64,000 bases of DNA from Candidatus Tectimicrobiota bacterium (lineage in GTDB: Bacteria > JACPUC01). Position numbers and translations under genes: made by a program. How positions within the stretch are numbered: position 1 is the stretch's first letter; each line of letters opens with the position of its first letter. The notes beneath the pieces are model-generated. The model was not told where the DNA came from. It searched no databases and saw nothing but the letters and a program-made list of their open reading frames with translations. Below are positions 7,476 through 19,186 of the stretch, in pieces. The DNA is taken from contig JACPUC010000012.1 in the NCBI GenBank assembly GCA_016192455.1, forward strand, positions 65,735-129,734, in the 5' to 3' direction.

Positions 7476-9074
7476 ATGCCGGAGACCTTCGATCTTGTGG
7501 TGTTGGGGGGAGGGCACAACGGCCTGGTGACGGCGGCGCTCTTTGCCAAGGCGGGCTGGAGCGTGTGCGTGCTTGAACGGCGGCACAATATCGGCGGCGG
7601 CTGCTGCACGGAGGAGGTGACGCTGCCCGGCTTCCGCCACAACCTGCACTCCCAGGGGCACGTCTACATCACCGGCGGGCCGGTGTTCAAGTCGCTGGAG
7701 CTCGACAAGTTCGGCTGCCAGTACGTCTTCCCCGATCCCACCTGCGCCTGCGTCTTCAAGGACGGCCGCAGCATCGTCTTCTACCGCGACCTCAAGGCGA
7801 CCTGCGAGACCATCGCGCAGTTCTCGAAGAAGGACGCGGAGGCCTACCGCCAGATGGTCAACAACTTCGAGCCGCTCAACCGGCTCTTCGTGGCCTCGTG
7901 GTACCAGCCGCCGCTGCCCCCCTCGAAAATCTACGCCGCCTTCGAGAAGAGCCCCGGCGGCCTGGAGCTGTTGCAGATGTGGAACGCCTCCTGCCAGGAC
8001 ATCGTGAACGAGTACTTCGAGAGCGACCAGCTCAAGATCGCCGTGCTCCTCATGGCCATGCAGGGGGCGAACCTGGCGGACCTCTACGGCGTCGGCGCCT
8101 ACGTGCCGATCCTCTGCTCCGGCATGCACTCGAAGCCCTATGGCCTCTGCGTCGGCGGCTCGCGCTACCTCGCCGAGGCCATCGCCCGCTGCCTGGAGGC
8201 CAACGGCGGCGTCATCCGCAAGAACGCCAGCGTCGATCGCATCCTCATCGAGAAGGGCGAGGCCAAGGGGGTGCGCCTCGATGACGGCACGGAGATTTTC
8301 GCCCGCCGCGCCGTCGCCTCGAACACGAATGTGAAGACGCTGATGCTGCGGCACGTCGGCGAGGAGCACCTCGAGGCAAACTTCCTGCGCAGGGTGCGCG
8401 CTTACAAGCCCGACGAGGTCACCCCCTTCACGCCGCACTACGCCCTGAGCGAGCCGCCCCGCTACCTCGCCAGCGAGAAGAATCCCGACGTGCAGAAGGC
8501 GATGTTCGTCTCCTGGGGCTGCGAGGACATGGGGGCCTTCGCGCGCCACGCCGGCGACGTGCGCTCCGGTCGCCTGCCACAGGATGTCACCGGCTTCTCC
8601 ATTGCGCCCTCCGTGCACGATCCCAGCCAGGCGCCGCCGGGGAAGCACACCGCCTTCGTCTGGCAGTACGCCTGCTACCACCTGGCGGGGGGGGCCGGCA
8701 AGTGGGACGCGGTGAAGGAGGAGTACGCGGATTACGTCGAGGGGGTGTGGCGCGGCTACGCGCCGAACATGGCGGGGACGAACATCCTGAAGCGCTTCGT
8801 CTACACGCCGCTGGAGATCGAGCGCACGAACATGGCGATGTTCGAGGGCTCCTTCCACCACGGCCTTTGCAGTCCCAACCAGATGGGGAGTTTCCGGCCC
8901 TTCGCCGGCTGGTCGCACTACCGCATGCCGATCAAGAAACTTTACCTCTGCGGCTCCTCATCGCACCCGGCTGGCGGCGTCACGGGTGCGCCGGGCTTCA
9001 ACTGCGCCGGGGTGATCGCGGACGACGCGCAGACCAAGAAGTGGTGGTGGCGCGCGTCAAAAAGCCTTGCCTGA
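7476..9074 (+). CDS. CrtI/PYROXD2-like FAD-dependent oxidoreductase
   Basis: A 532-residue flavoprotein related to phytoene desaturases and to mitochondrial PYROXD2. The N-terminal FAD site GGGHNGLVTAALFAKAG, with the acidic end of strand two in CVLERR, and the following IGGGCCTEEVTLPGF stretch define the family. The C-terminal LYLCGSSSHPAGGVTGAPG segment closes the FAD site. There is no carotenoid gene nearby, so carotenoid desaturation is not implied. The start is set at 7476 because AAGGAG lies five bases upstream. It lies 85 bases after the nitroreductase gene and is probably co-transcribed with it. The 286 bases that follow (9075-9360) hold no gene, only a fragment resembling the dispersed element (about 9290-9345). 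Confidence 0.8.
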   Translation: MPETFDLVVLGGGHNGLVTAALFAKAGWSVCVLERRHNIGGGCCTEEVTLPGFRHNLHSQGHVYITGGPVFKSLELDKFGCQYVFPDPTCACVFKDGRSIVFYRDLKATCETIAQFSKKDAEAYRQMVNNFEPLNRLFVASWYQPPLPPSKIYAAFEKSPGGLELLQMWNASCQDIVNEYFESDQLKIAVLLMAMQGANLADLYGVGAYVPILCSGMHSKPYGLCVGGSRYLAEAIARCLEANGGVIRKNASVDRILIEKGEAKGVRLDDGTEIFARRAVASNTNVKTLMLRHVGEEHLEANFLRRVRAYKPDEVTPFTPHYALSEPPRYLASEKNPDVQKAMFVSWGCEDMGAFARHAGDVRSGRLPQDVTGFSIAPSVHDPSQAPPGKHTAFVWQYACYHLAGGAGKWDAVKEEYADYVEGVWRGYAPNMAGTNILKRFVYTPLEIERTNMAMFEGSFHHGLCSPNQMGSFRPFAGWSHYRMPIKKLYLCGSSSHPAGGVTGAPGFNCAGVIADDAQTKKWWWRASKSLA

Positions 9075-9360
9075 TACGACGGTGTCGTGCATAAGCTGAG
9101 CTGAGGGTACGGGCGCGACGCCAATCGCTGCGCCGCTCGTCGCCAACGCCGCCGGGGACGACGCGGCGCTGCCGTCAGTGGTGCGGTGTGCTTGGCACGC
9201 AGGAGAACCGCCAGGCCGCCCTCACGGTGACGCCGGCGCACGAAGCCGTCCGCATCCCTGCCGCCGCGAGTGCGAAGCACCGGCAGAAGCGGAGTGCGCG
9301 AGGGAACCATGCTCCCTCGCGCCTCTCCTCCTACGTGAACTCCCGCCCCACGCTCCTCGT

Positions 9361-10401
9361 TCAATCCCGCGCCGGTCGCGTGTAGACGCCTTTTTGGTAG
9401 CGCTCCTCGACGATCTGGCCGAAGAGCTTGCGGGTCTCGTCGGTCCCTTCGATCGGCTTGTGCAGCCAGGTATTGAGGGGCCAGCCGGGGGCCTCGGCGT
9501 ACTCCCTGGCGAACATCTGGGAGCGCAGGGTGGTGGGCCAGAAGGGCACGGCGCGCGCCTCGCGCACGGAGTTCACGTCGACGACGGCCTTGATGACCGC
9601 CTCGCCGGCGCCGGGCACCTGAACGAGCTCGCGTCCCTCGAAGTCAATAACCGAGGACCCACCCTGGCTCTGCTGGGCCGCCATGCCGCAGCCGAGGTAG
9701 GCGCCGACGTTGGTCCCCAGCACGTAGCACTTGTTCTCGATAGCGCGGGCGACGCGCAGGTAGTGCCACTTCCACAGCTCCATCAGCTCGGCGGTCATGT
9801 GCACCAGCACCTCGGCGCCGTTCAGGCAGGTGCAGCGGGCGTTCTCGGGGTAGGCGATCTCGCCGCAGGTGATGATGCCGATCTTGCCCAGCGGCGTGTC
9901 GGCCACCGGAAAGAGCGCCTGGCGGCCGTAGCGCTCCACGAACTCATCGTAGATGTCGCTCGGCGTCGTGTACGGCAGAATCCAGGAGTTGTTGTTGTTC
10001 TTCCAGTGCTTCAGGGCGAAGTCGCCTTGCGGGCTGATGAGCAGGGCGGTGTTGAAGAAGCGCCCCGGCCAGTCCTCGTGCAGCTCGAGGAAATGGGCGG
10101 CGATGTAGACGTTCAGCTCCTTGGCGCGCTGGGAGAGGAGCTCGGTGCACTTGTTGGGGAGAGTGACGGCGACCTGCAGCCACTCTTTCATCGGAATCTC
10201 CTGCCAGACACCGTTCAGGCTATACTCCGGCAGGGTGATGAGCCGCACCCCTTCGCGGGCGAAGGCCATGTGGAAATCAATGAGCTCGAGGATGCGGTTG
10301 AGGTTGTCCATCATATCGGTGTCGCGCCGCCGCGGCGTCGTGCTGACCTGCTTCGGGCAGGACTGGATACACATGACGCGATATGGTTTGAGTGAGCTCA
10401 T
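9361..10401 (-). CDS. Nitrilase-superfamily amidase, downstream end of the liv operon
   Basis: A 346-residue carbon-nitrogen hydrolase. The triad is Glu59 (LPEYS), Lys134 in KHWKNNNNSW and Cys179 in ITCGEIAYPE. The region between, with SDIYDEFVERYG and FPVADTPLGKIG, is shared with the genes at 15416 and 30151, so the three form one subfamily of about 350 residues that looks closer to aliphatic amidases and carbamoylases than to nitrilases. It should cleave an amide, giving an acid and ammonia or an amine. A strong GGGAGGTG ribosome site precedes the ATG. It is the last gene of the liv operon, 131 bases after livF, so its substrate is probably what the importer brings in. Confidence 0.85.
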   Translation of the reverse strand: MSSLKPYRVMCIQSCPKQVSTTPRRRDTDMMDNLNRILELIDFHMAFAREGVRLITLPEYSLNGVWQEIPMKEWLQVAVTLPNKCTELLSQRAKELNVYIAAHFLELHEDWPGRFFNTALLISPQGDFALKHWKNNNNSWILPYTTPSDIYDEFVERYGRQALFPVADTPLGKIGIITCGEIAYPENARCTCLNGAEVLVHMTAELMELWKWHYLRVARAIENKCYVLGTNVGAYLGCGMAAQQSQGGSSVIDFEGRELVQVPGAGEAVIKAVVDVNSVREARAVPFWPTTLRSQMFAREYAEAPGWPLNTWLHKPIEGTDETRKLFGQIVEERYQKGVYTRPARD

Positions 10402-10532
10402 CTCGTCACCTCCCGAGGCGCGGAGTGGCGGCGGGGATTGGCCCCCCCGTGACCCTGCGCCGCAACCCAGGTTGAGCGCCGGCGGCGGCCGAATGCCGGG
10501 GAGATCAGCCGCCCCGGCTGCCCTCGCTTCCC

Positions 10533-11256
<724 letters not shown>

Positions 11257-11270
<14 letters not shown>

Positions 11271-12015
11271 CGAGGTACGCCTCCATCACCTTCGGGTCGT
11301 TGCGGACCTCCGCGGGCGCCCCTTCGGCGATCTTCTGCCCGAAGTCGAGCACGGTGACGCGGTCGCAGATGCCCATGATGACCCGCATGTTATGTTCAAC
11401 GACAATGAGCGTGATGCCTTGCTCGTTGAGCTTCTTGATCAAGCGGTTCAGATCCCCCACCTCGTGCAGGCTCATGCCGGCGGCCGGTTCGTCCAGGAGC
11501 AGCACCGCCGGCTGCGACATGAGCGCCCGGGCCATCTCCATCAAGCGCGTGTGCCCGTAAGAGAGGCTGTCGGCCCGCAGTGCCGCCTCCGGCTCGAGGC
11601 CCACGAACGCAAGCTGCGCCTCGGCGCGGCGGCGAATCTCCCGCATCTCCCGCCGCACCGACCGCAGACCCAGGAGCACGGCGCCCAGCCCGGAGCTCAC
11701 GTGGGCCTGACAGCCCATCATGACGTTCTCCAGGACCGTCATCTCGGGAAAGATCTGCGGCGTCTGGAAGGTGCGCGTGATCCCGGCCTTGACGCGCAGG
11801 GGCGGGCTGAGGTGGGTGATCTCCCGGCTCTGGAAGAGGACTCGCCCATGGCTGGCGGGCAAAAAGCCGCTCAAGAGATGGAAAAGGGTCGTCTTCCCCG
11901 CGCCGTTGGGCCCCACGAGGCCGCGAATCTCACCGGTCTCGATGGTCACCGAGACGTGGTCGATGGCGCAGAGCTTGCCGAAGTAGCGCGTCAGGTTCTC
12001 GGTCACGAGCAGCAT
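11257..12015 (-). CDS. livG: ABC transporter ATPase LivG
   Basis: A 252-residue ABC ATPase with Walker A GPNGAGKTT at about 35-43, the variant signature LSYGHTRLMEMARAL, Walker B VLLLDEPAAGM, and the long GITRTFQTPQIFPEMTV segment typical of LivG. It forms the heterodimeric motor with LivF on the cytoplasmic face of LivH/LivM. GAAAGG lies at ribosome-site distance from the ATG. It overlaps livF by 14 bases and follows livM after 111 bases. That gap contains a C-rich stretch slightly like the dispersed element. Confidence 0.9.
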
Positions 12016-12126
12016 GCCGCAGCCTTTCGGTCAGGAGAAAGGGCGGCAGCTCTCTCCCCCACACCGCCTGGACCTCGTGCGCCGCTGCGCGGCGCAATTC
12101 CCTGCAGGAACAAATGAGGCGCTTCG

Positions 12127-13161
12127 CTAGCCATCCGCCGGGGTCTCGGGCCGCATCTGCAGCAGCGCGGACGGCGGCGCCGCCTTCACCATGCCGAAGC
12201 GTCGTCGCGCCGCCTCGCCCACCTGCCTCGAGAAGCCCACAATCCCCTTCGGCATAAAGATCATGAACACCGCCAGGATCACGCCGTAGCTCAACATGGA
12301 GTACTCGGCGAGGATGCGCAGGTAATCGGTGAGGAAGAGGAGAACGCTGACGCCGACGATGGCTCCGCCGAAGCTCTGCAGCCCGCCGACGACGATCATG
12401 GCGAGGATCGCCACCGACTGCACCCAGGAGAAGGAGAGCGGGCTGACCGAGCCGTTGAAGTGGGCGAAGAGGCTCCCCGCCGCCCCGGCGGACACGCTGC
12501 CGATCAGGATGACCTTCACCTTCAGGACGGCCAGGTTCACCCCGCAGGCCTGCGCCGCCGTCTCATTCTGGCGAATGGCATTGAGCGCCAGGCCGAGGTG
12601 TGACACCAGCAGCCGGCGGAAGAGGAGGTACTGCCCCAGCAGGAGCAGGAGCGCGAAGTAGTAGAAGCGGCCTGACGTATCAAAAGCGAACGGCCCGAGG
12701 CCGGCGGCCGGCAGCATGGGAATGCCGTCGTGCCCCCCGGTGAGGGACGACCAATGCAGGAACACCTGCGTGGCGATGATGCCGAAAGCGAACGTCGCCA
12801 TGGCGAAGTTGATGTCGCGCAGCCGCACGGTGGGGGTCATGATGAGCCCGAAGAGGAAGGCGGTGGCGAGGGCGGCGAGGAAGCCGACGCTGAACGGCAG
12901 GCCGAGCTTCTTCGTGAGAATGGCAGAGGCGTAAGCGCCGACGCCGAAAAAGGCCGCGTGGCCGAGGGAGATGATGCCGGCATACCCCAGGATGAGCTGC
13001 AGCCCCATGGCGAAGATCGAGTAGATGAGCACGCTGACCAGGAACGACACGAAGTAGCTGTCGATGCCGATGACGAGGGGGACCAGGGCCGCCAGGGCGG
13101 TGTAGAGCAGGGCCCGTCCCATGGAAGGGTCCCATCGCCAGGCCGGGATCGTCTTTGGCAT
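12127..13161 (-). CDS. livM: ABC transporter permease LivM
   Basis: A 344-residue membrane protein with about nine or ten hydrophobic helices and the family motif LGYAGIISLGHAAFFGVGAY near residues 58-77, typical of LivM. It forms the membrane channel with LivH. The start has GGAG upstream and lies 25 bases after the livH stop, so the two are translated from one message. The C-terminal tail is basic and faces the cytoplasm. Confidence 0.9.
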   Translation of the reverse strand: MPKTIPAWRWDPSMGRALLYTALAALVPLVIGIDSYFVSFLVSVLIYSIFAMGLQLILGYAGIISLGHAAFFGVGAYASAILTKKLGLPFSVGFLAALATAFLFGLIMTPTVRLRDINFAMATFAFGIIATQVFLHWSSLTGGHDGIPMLPAAGLGPFAFDTSGRFYYFALLLLLGQYLLFRRLLVSHLGLALNAIRQNETAAQACGVNLAVLKVKVILIGSVSAGAAGSLFAHFNGSVSPLSFSWVQSVAILAMIVVGGLQSFGGAIVGVSVLLFLTDYLRILAEYSMLSYGVILAVFMIFMPKGIVGFSRQVGEAARRRFGMVKAAPPSALLQMRPETPADG

Positions 13162-13186
13162 GGAGGAGCGCTCCGCTCGCCGTCGC

Positions 13187-14065
13187 TCAGGCGACGCTGC
13201 CGCCGCTGCTGCCGAGCAGCCCTGCGGGCCGGATGAGCAGCACCAGGATGAGGATGAGGTAGGCGATGATGTCGCTGTAGGTCGAAGAGATGTAGGTCGA
13301 ACCGAGGTTCTCGATCACGCCGAGCGCGATCCCCCCGAGCATGGCGCCGGGGATGCTGCCGAACCCCCCAAGGACCGCCGCCGCCAGGCTCTTCAGCCCC
13401 AGGATGCCCATGTCGAAGGAGGCGTAGTAGAGGGAGGCGATGAGCATCCCCGCCAGCCCGGCCATGGCCCCGCTGATGGCGAAGGTGACGGAGATGACGT
13501 AGTTCGTCGGCACGCCCATGAGCTGCGCGGTGCTCGGCTTTTCGGCCGAGGCGCGTATGGCGAGGCCGAGCATGGTCTTCTTCAGGAGGAGCTGCAGCAG
13601 CACCATGACCAGGGCCCCCACCCCGAAGATGAAGAGGTACTGCGGCGCCAGGGCGATGCTGCCGAGATGCAGCGGCTTGAGCTGCGAGAAGGTGGGATAG
13701 GAGAGCGAGTACGGCCCCCAGATGAACATGGAACCGTTGCTCATGATGATCCCCCAGCCGATGGTAGCCACGATGGCATTGATGAGCGGGCCGCGCCGCG
13801 CCCGAATCGGCCACAGGCCGACCTTATCCAGGACGATCGCCCCTGCGCCGCACGCCGCGGTGATCAGCAGGAGGGTGACCGGCAGCGGAAGCCCCAGACG
13901 TGTTAGCACGGAGTAGCCGAGCAGCCCCCCGATCATCATGAACTCCTGGTGGGCGAAGTTCAGCAGGCCGACGGCGCGGAAGACCATGCTGAAGCCGAGG
14001 GCGATCAGGGCGTAGACCGCGCCGATGGTGCAGCCGTAAATGATCTGGGTGATGAGCTGGCTCAT
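13187..14065 (-). CDS. livH: ABC transporter permease LivH
   Basis: A 292-residue inner-membrane permease. The N-terminal QIIYGCTIGAVYALIALGFS and GLLNFAHQEFMMIGG stretches and the GLAIRASAEKPSTAQLMGV loop are diagnostic of LivH. The start is set at the ATG 14065, where the conserved family N-terminus begins; the frame stays open for another 41 codons upstream, but that extension is basic and looks like read-back through the intergenic region. The ribosome site is weak. It follows livK by about 100 bases. Confidence 0.9.
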   Translation of the reverse strand: MSQLITQIIYGCTIGAVYALIALGFSMVFRAVGLLNFAHQEFMMIGGLLGYSVLTRLGLPLPVTLLLITAACGAGAIVLDKVGLWPIRARRGPLINAIVATIGWGIIMSNGSMFIWGPYSLSYPTFSQLKPLHLGSIALAPQYLFIFGVGALVMVLLQLLLKKTMLGLAIRASAEKPSTAQLMGVPTNYVISVTFAISGAMAGLAGMLIASLYYASFDMGILGLKSLAAAVLGGFGSIPGAMLGGIALGVIENLGSTYISSTYSDIIAYLILILVLLIRPAGLLGSSGGSVA

Positions 14066-14171
14066 CCGGGTACGCTCTCGTCCTCGCTGCCACGCACAAC
14101 GCCTGGGGAGGTGGACAACGCACCGTACGGCCGCGCCACCTCCCCAATACCGCCTCATGCCCGCAATCGCT

Positions 14172-15344
14172 TTAGTCAGTCTTCTCAATCGCCACGACCG
14201 GCGTGAGGTTCCCCGCCTTCCACTCGGAGACCACGAGCGACTTGCGGATGTCGCCAGTGGGCAGGAAACTGTAGATGCCCGCGGCGCCCGGCCAGTTCTT
14301 CAATCCGGCAAGGTAGTCGCGGATTTTCTGCCGGTCCGGCCCCACCTTGCCGATCGCCTCGGCAAGCATGTTCATGGCATCGTAGCCGTGCGCCTCGAGG
14401 TCCTTCGGCATGCGCTTGAACTTCGCCTGCCACTCCTTCACGAACTCCTGCGCTTCCTTGTGCTTAAAAAGGCCGGGGGCGTAAGTGGTGACGATGAGGG
14501 TGCCGTCGCCCGCCGGGCCGGCGACGTCGCGGTACTGCTGGATACCCTGGTAGCCGCCATGACCAAGCAGGGCAACATTCCACCCCATCTCCCTGGCTTG
14601 TCGGGCCACCAGCCCGGAGACGGGCGCCGCCGCCGCCATCACCAGAGCGTCGGGGTTCTGCTGGCGCATCTTCGCCAGCACGCCTTTGAACTCCTTCGCG
14701 TCAAGGGGCACAACTTCGCGGGCGACGATCTCTCCCTTGCCTTTCTCCTTGACGGTCTTCACGAAGACCTCGATAGAGGAGAGACCACCTTCGTCATTGT
14801 ACGCCAGCGTGGCAAATTTCTTGTGTCCTAGCTTGTCAATGGCGTAGTGCGCTAATGAGCTGTACGTGAGGATCACTGAGGGATAGGTGCGGAAGATCCA
14901 CTGGCTGCCCATCTCGGTGATCTTCGGCGTGCCGGCGAGGCCGGCGATCTGCGGCACCTTCAAGCGGGCCGTCTCTCCCACGGTGGCGATGGTCACCGCG
15001 CTCGAGATGCCGCCGATGATCGCCGCCACCTTGTCCTGCTGGGCAAAGCGTCGCACCGCCTGCACCGAGGTGTTGATGTCGAACTTGCTGTCGGTGTAGA
15101 TCATCTCAACCTTGGCGCCCTTGATGCCGCCGCCGGCGTTGATCTTCTCGACGGCGTACTCCACCCCGGTCTTATGCTCGATGCCGTACGGAGCGAGGGT
15201 GCCTGAAAGAATGCCTAACCAGCCAACCTTGATCGGCCCCGCCTCGGCCGCCATGGCCCCCCCTGGCGGCAGCAGCAGAACCAGCGCCAAAACCGCCGCC
15301 AGCAAAACGATGCCGAGTTTCCCGACCATCCCACGCCGTTGCAT
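14172..15344 (-). CDS. livK: Periplasmic substrate-binding protein LivK-type
   Basis: A 390-residue type I periplasmic binding protein. The first 33 residues are a signal peptide (MQRRGMVGK, then a long hydrophobic run, cleavage after AMA). The mature part begins IKVGWLGILSGTLAPYG and carries INAGGGIKGAKVEMIYTD, the classic ABC-branched-chain binding-protein start. The ligand could be an amino acid, amide or aromatic acid. The start at 15344 has GGAAGGAGG seven bases upstream. The frame continues upstream to 16274, but that part is antisense-frame shadow of the nitrilase gene. It lies 71 bases after the amidase gene at 15416-16477 and heads the transporter genes. Confidence 0.9.
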   Translation of the reverse strand: MQRRGMVGKLGIVLLAAVLALVLLLPPGGAMAAEAGPIKVGWLGILSGTLAPYGIEHKTGVEYAVEKINAGGGIKGAKVEMIYTDSKFDINTSVQAVRRFAQQDKVAAIIGGISSAVTIATVGETARLKVPQIAGLAGTPKITEMGSQWIFRTYPSVILTYSSLAHYAIDKLGHKKFATLAYNDEGGLSSIEVFVKTVKEKGKGEIVAREVVPLDAKEFKGVLAKMRQQNPDALVMAAAAPVSGLVARQAREMGWNVALLGHGGYQGIQQYRDVAGPAGDGTLIVTTYAPGLFKHKEAQEFVKEWQAKFKRMPKDLEAHGYDAMNMLAEAIGKVGPDRQKIRDYLAGLKNWPGAAGIYSFLPTGDIRKSLVVSEWKAGNLTPVVAIEKTD

Positions 15345-15415
15345 GATGCCGCCTCCTTCCTGGTGGTGAAATCCCCTGCAGTCACGTGAAAGCTTGAACC
15401 TGGAGTGTGAACGCC

Positions 15416-16477
15416 TCACCTCGCCTCGCCAAGACCCTGGATGAGGTCCCATTTCTCCTGGCGGGTCTGCGGGCGCTCCTTCCAGAGGTTGGGCGGATAA
15501 CAGCCCTTCCCCCAGTAGTCGTACACTTCGGGACGGTAGAGTGGCAACCCCCGGACACCCTGCACGGGGACGGACTTGGCGAGGTAGTTCGAGCCTTTGC
15601 CGCGCACCCGGCGCAGGCGCTCCACGTCGATGACCGCTGCGACGAGCGTCTCGCCGGTGGTGTGCGCCTCCGCCAGCACCGTGCCGTCGTAGCCGATGAT
15701 GGTCGAGGCGCCCGACCACTCGTGCGAGGCCCAGGCGTACTTGGACGGCCCCAGGTGGGGGACGACGTAGTAGGCGACGTTCTCGATGGCGCGGGCCCGG
15801 TCGAGCACCTGCGAGACTTTGCGCGGTTCGTGCTGGAAGAGGTCCATCTCGGCGGTGGGGCGGATGATGACCTCGGCGCCGTTGGAGACGAGCTGCCGGT
15901 GCAGCTCCGGCACGATCATCTCGTAGCACATGCACATGCCGAGGTTGCCGATGGGCGTCTCGACCACCGGGAAGATCGTCTCGCCGACGCTGCGGCCTTT
16001 GCTGTAGAGCTCCACGTAGCGGTCGAGCACGTCGTGCGGGCTGGCGTACATGAGGAAGCCGGCATGCTCGGTTTTGTGGCGCTTGTAGATCAGGTCGCCG
16101 TTCGGGTCGATAATGAAGCCGCAGTTGAAGAAGTAGCCGGGGAAGTCCTTGGTGACCTCGAGAGCCTGGGCGACGATGTAGATGCCCTTCTGCCGCGCCT
16201 TCTCGGCGATGCGGTCGGTCTCTTCGCCGGGGATGGTGATGCAGACCTCGAGGGGATCGACCGGCGCGTCCCACCAGGGGGCCGTCACGCCGCGCCAGTC
16301 CTGCAGGTGGTACTCCGGGAAAGCCACCAGCCTCACCGGCTCGCCGAGCTGGCGCTCGAAGAACATGGCGCAGCGATCAATCAGGGTCAGGCAGCGGTCG
16401 AGATTGGTCTTGATCTCGGAGCGCTTCGTGCACGGCGCCACCTCGTTCTGAATGGCCACGGCAACGTAGGGTTCCAT
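15416..16477 (-). CDS. Nitrilase-superfamily amidase, first gene of the liv operon
   Basis: A 353-residue carbon-nitrogen hydrolase of the same subfamily as the gene at 9361. The triad is Glu55 (FPEYHLQDWRG), Lys135 (YKRHKTEHAG) and Cys184 (MCMCYEMIVPE). The shared SPHDVLDRYVELY and IFPVVETPIGNLG segments follow the lysine. Two adjacent ATG codons occur; the second (16477) is chosen because GGAAGGAG is then five bases away. As the first gene of an operon that goes on with livK-H-M-G-F and ends with a second amidase, it most likely degrades the imported compound. No signal peptide, so cytoplasmic. Confidence 0.85.
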   Translation of the reverse strand: MEPYVAVAIQNEVAPCTKRSEIKTNLDRCLTLIDRCAMFFERQLGEPVRLVAFPEYHLQDWRGVTAPWWDAPVDPLEVCITIPGEETDRIAEKARQKGIYIVAQALEVTKDFPGYFFNCGFIIDPNGDLIYKRHKTEHAGFLMYASPHDVLDRYVELYSKGRSVGETIFPVVETPIGNLGMCMCYEMIVPELHRQLVSNGAEVIIRPTAEMDLFQHEPRKVSQVLDRARAIENVAYYVVPHLGPSKYAWASHEWSGASTIIGYDGTVLAEAHTTGETLVAAVIDVERLRRVRGKGSNYLAKSVPVQGVRGLPLYRPEVYDYWGKGCYPPNLWKERPQTRQEKWDLIQGLGEAR

Positions 16478-16770
16478 CATGGCTCCTTCCCTCCGCGTGC
16501 TCTCGGGCTCCCCGGCTTGCCACCTCTCCACACGTCTCCGCGGCGCCTGCGGCCGCGCGCTTGCCCGCCGGCGCCACACGCCCCACCCGCCGCGCCCGCT
16601 TTCTGTTGACAGATTATGGCATAGTTATGACAGATCGACCCCTCTGCCGTCAAGAATCAAACACTAATCCGTTAATTCACTCCACTAATTTCAATACTTT
16701 CTGCATCAATTGCGGTTTGCCTCCAAACGCCTGAATGTGAGAGTCTTTCGGTGTCCAGGCGGTGCTGCGC
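16478..16770 (-). other. AT-rich leader region of the amidase-liv operon
   Basis: This 293-base gap between the end of ilvD and the first amidase gene has an AT-rich core (about 16608-16720) unlike the rest of the window. It includes TATGGCATA, a small palindrome flanked on the minus strand by two CTGTCA repeats (16609-16633). The promoter of the operon should be here. TTGACG (16653-16648) is a candidate -35 box but no good -10 box stands at the right distance, so I do not place the promoter exactly. Confidence 0.4.
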
Positions 16771-18450
<1,680 letters not shown>

Positions 18451-18537
18451 GATTGCTTCCTCTGGCCGTAGCTTCTCCCGAAGGGTTTGACTGAGGACCG
18501 ACAACGATCCGCGGGGCCCGTGGGCTTGCGGGAGGCG

Positions 18538-18960
18538 TTACGAGGCGGAACGCAGGTGCCGCCGGATGATCTGTTCCATCTCGGGGGGCAGGGGTACTTC
18601 ATCGCCGAGGGTGCCGTCGCGCCTCCGGCAGACGCACTTCACGTAGCCCGACGCCAGCGTCTCGCCCCCCCGCTTGATCTGGAAGTGGTTCGTGAAGCGG
18701 CTGCCGTCGAGGTCGGAGTAGGCGCTGTGCACCTCGAGCAGATCATCGTAGACGGCGGGGCTGCGGTAGCGGCACTCCGACTCCAGCTTCGAGATCGTGG
18801 CGTTGTACTTCGCCTTCAAGTCCTTGTACGACCACGGCGACGCGCGGAACATCTCCTCCTCCGCCTGCTCCAGGTACTTGAAGTAGTTCGCGTAGTAGAT
18901 GATCTGCGCGGAGTCGCAGTCCTCCCAGCGGACACGCCGTTGAAACAGAAACTCGCCCAT
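18538..18960 (-). CDS. Hotdog-fold acyl-CoA thioesterase (4-hydroxybenzoyl-CoA / YbgC type)
   Basis: A 140-residue hotdog-fold protein. The N-terminal RVRWEDCDSAQIIYYANYFKYLEQAEEEMF matches the W-x-D-x-D-x-x-G-hydrophobic-Y-x-x-Y pattern of 4-hydroxybenzoyl-CoA and YbgC thioesterases, with the second Asp of this stretch as the expected catalytic residue. It would hydrolyse an acyl- or aroyl-CoA to the free acid. The start at 18960 (MGEF) is favoured by a GGAG at ribosome distance; in-frame ATGs at 18975 and 19032 are possible. It lies upstream of ilvD and diverges from the cyclodeaminase pseudogene. Confidence 0.78.
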   Translation of the reverse strand: MGEFLFQRRVRWEDCDSAQIIYYANYFKYLEQAEEEMFRASPWSYKDLKAKYNATISKLESECRYRSPAVYDDLLEVHSAYSDLDGSRFTNHFQIKRGGETLASGYVKCVCRRRDGTLGDEVPLPPEMEQIIRRHLRSAS

Positions 18961-19186
18961 GGCGGGGATCTCCATCTCTGCCGCCGGTCGGGTGGCCGCG
19001 CCGCCGCAGTCCCGAGTCCTTCGGGTCATCAACTAGGAATTTCCTATACTATGCCATTCCCGCTGGAGCCACAAGCCTGGCTGGGCGTGCGCCTCGCACC
19101 CGACGCGCCGCTGCGCTATACTCTCCTCGCGAAAGAACGACCTGGCGAACGGCCTTGGCGGTACGAGGCGCGATGAGGAAGGTTCG

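Noticed and set aside
15345-16274. In-frame extension of the livK reading frame making a 700-residue protein
   Set aside because: It lies under the amidase gene in another frame, is full of Arg/His/Gly from shadow coding, and the signal peptide with a strong ribosome site starts at 15344.
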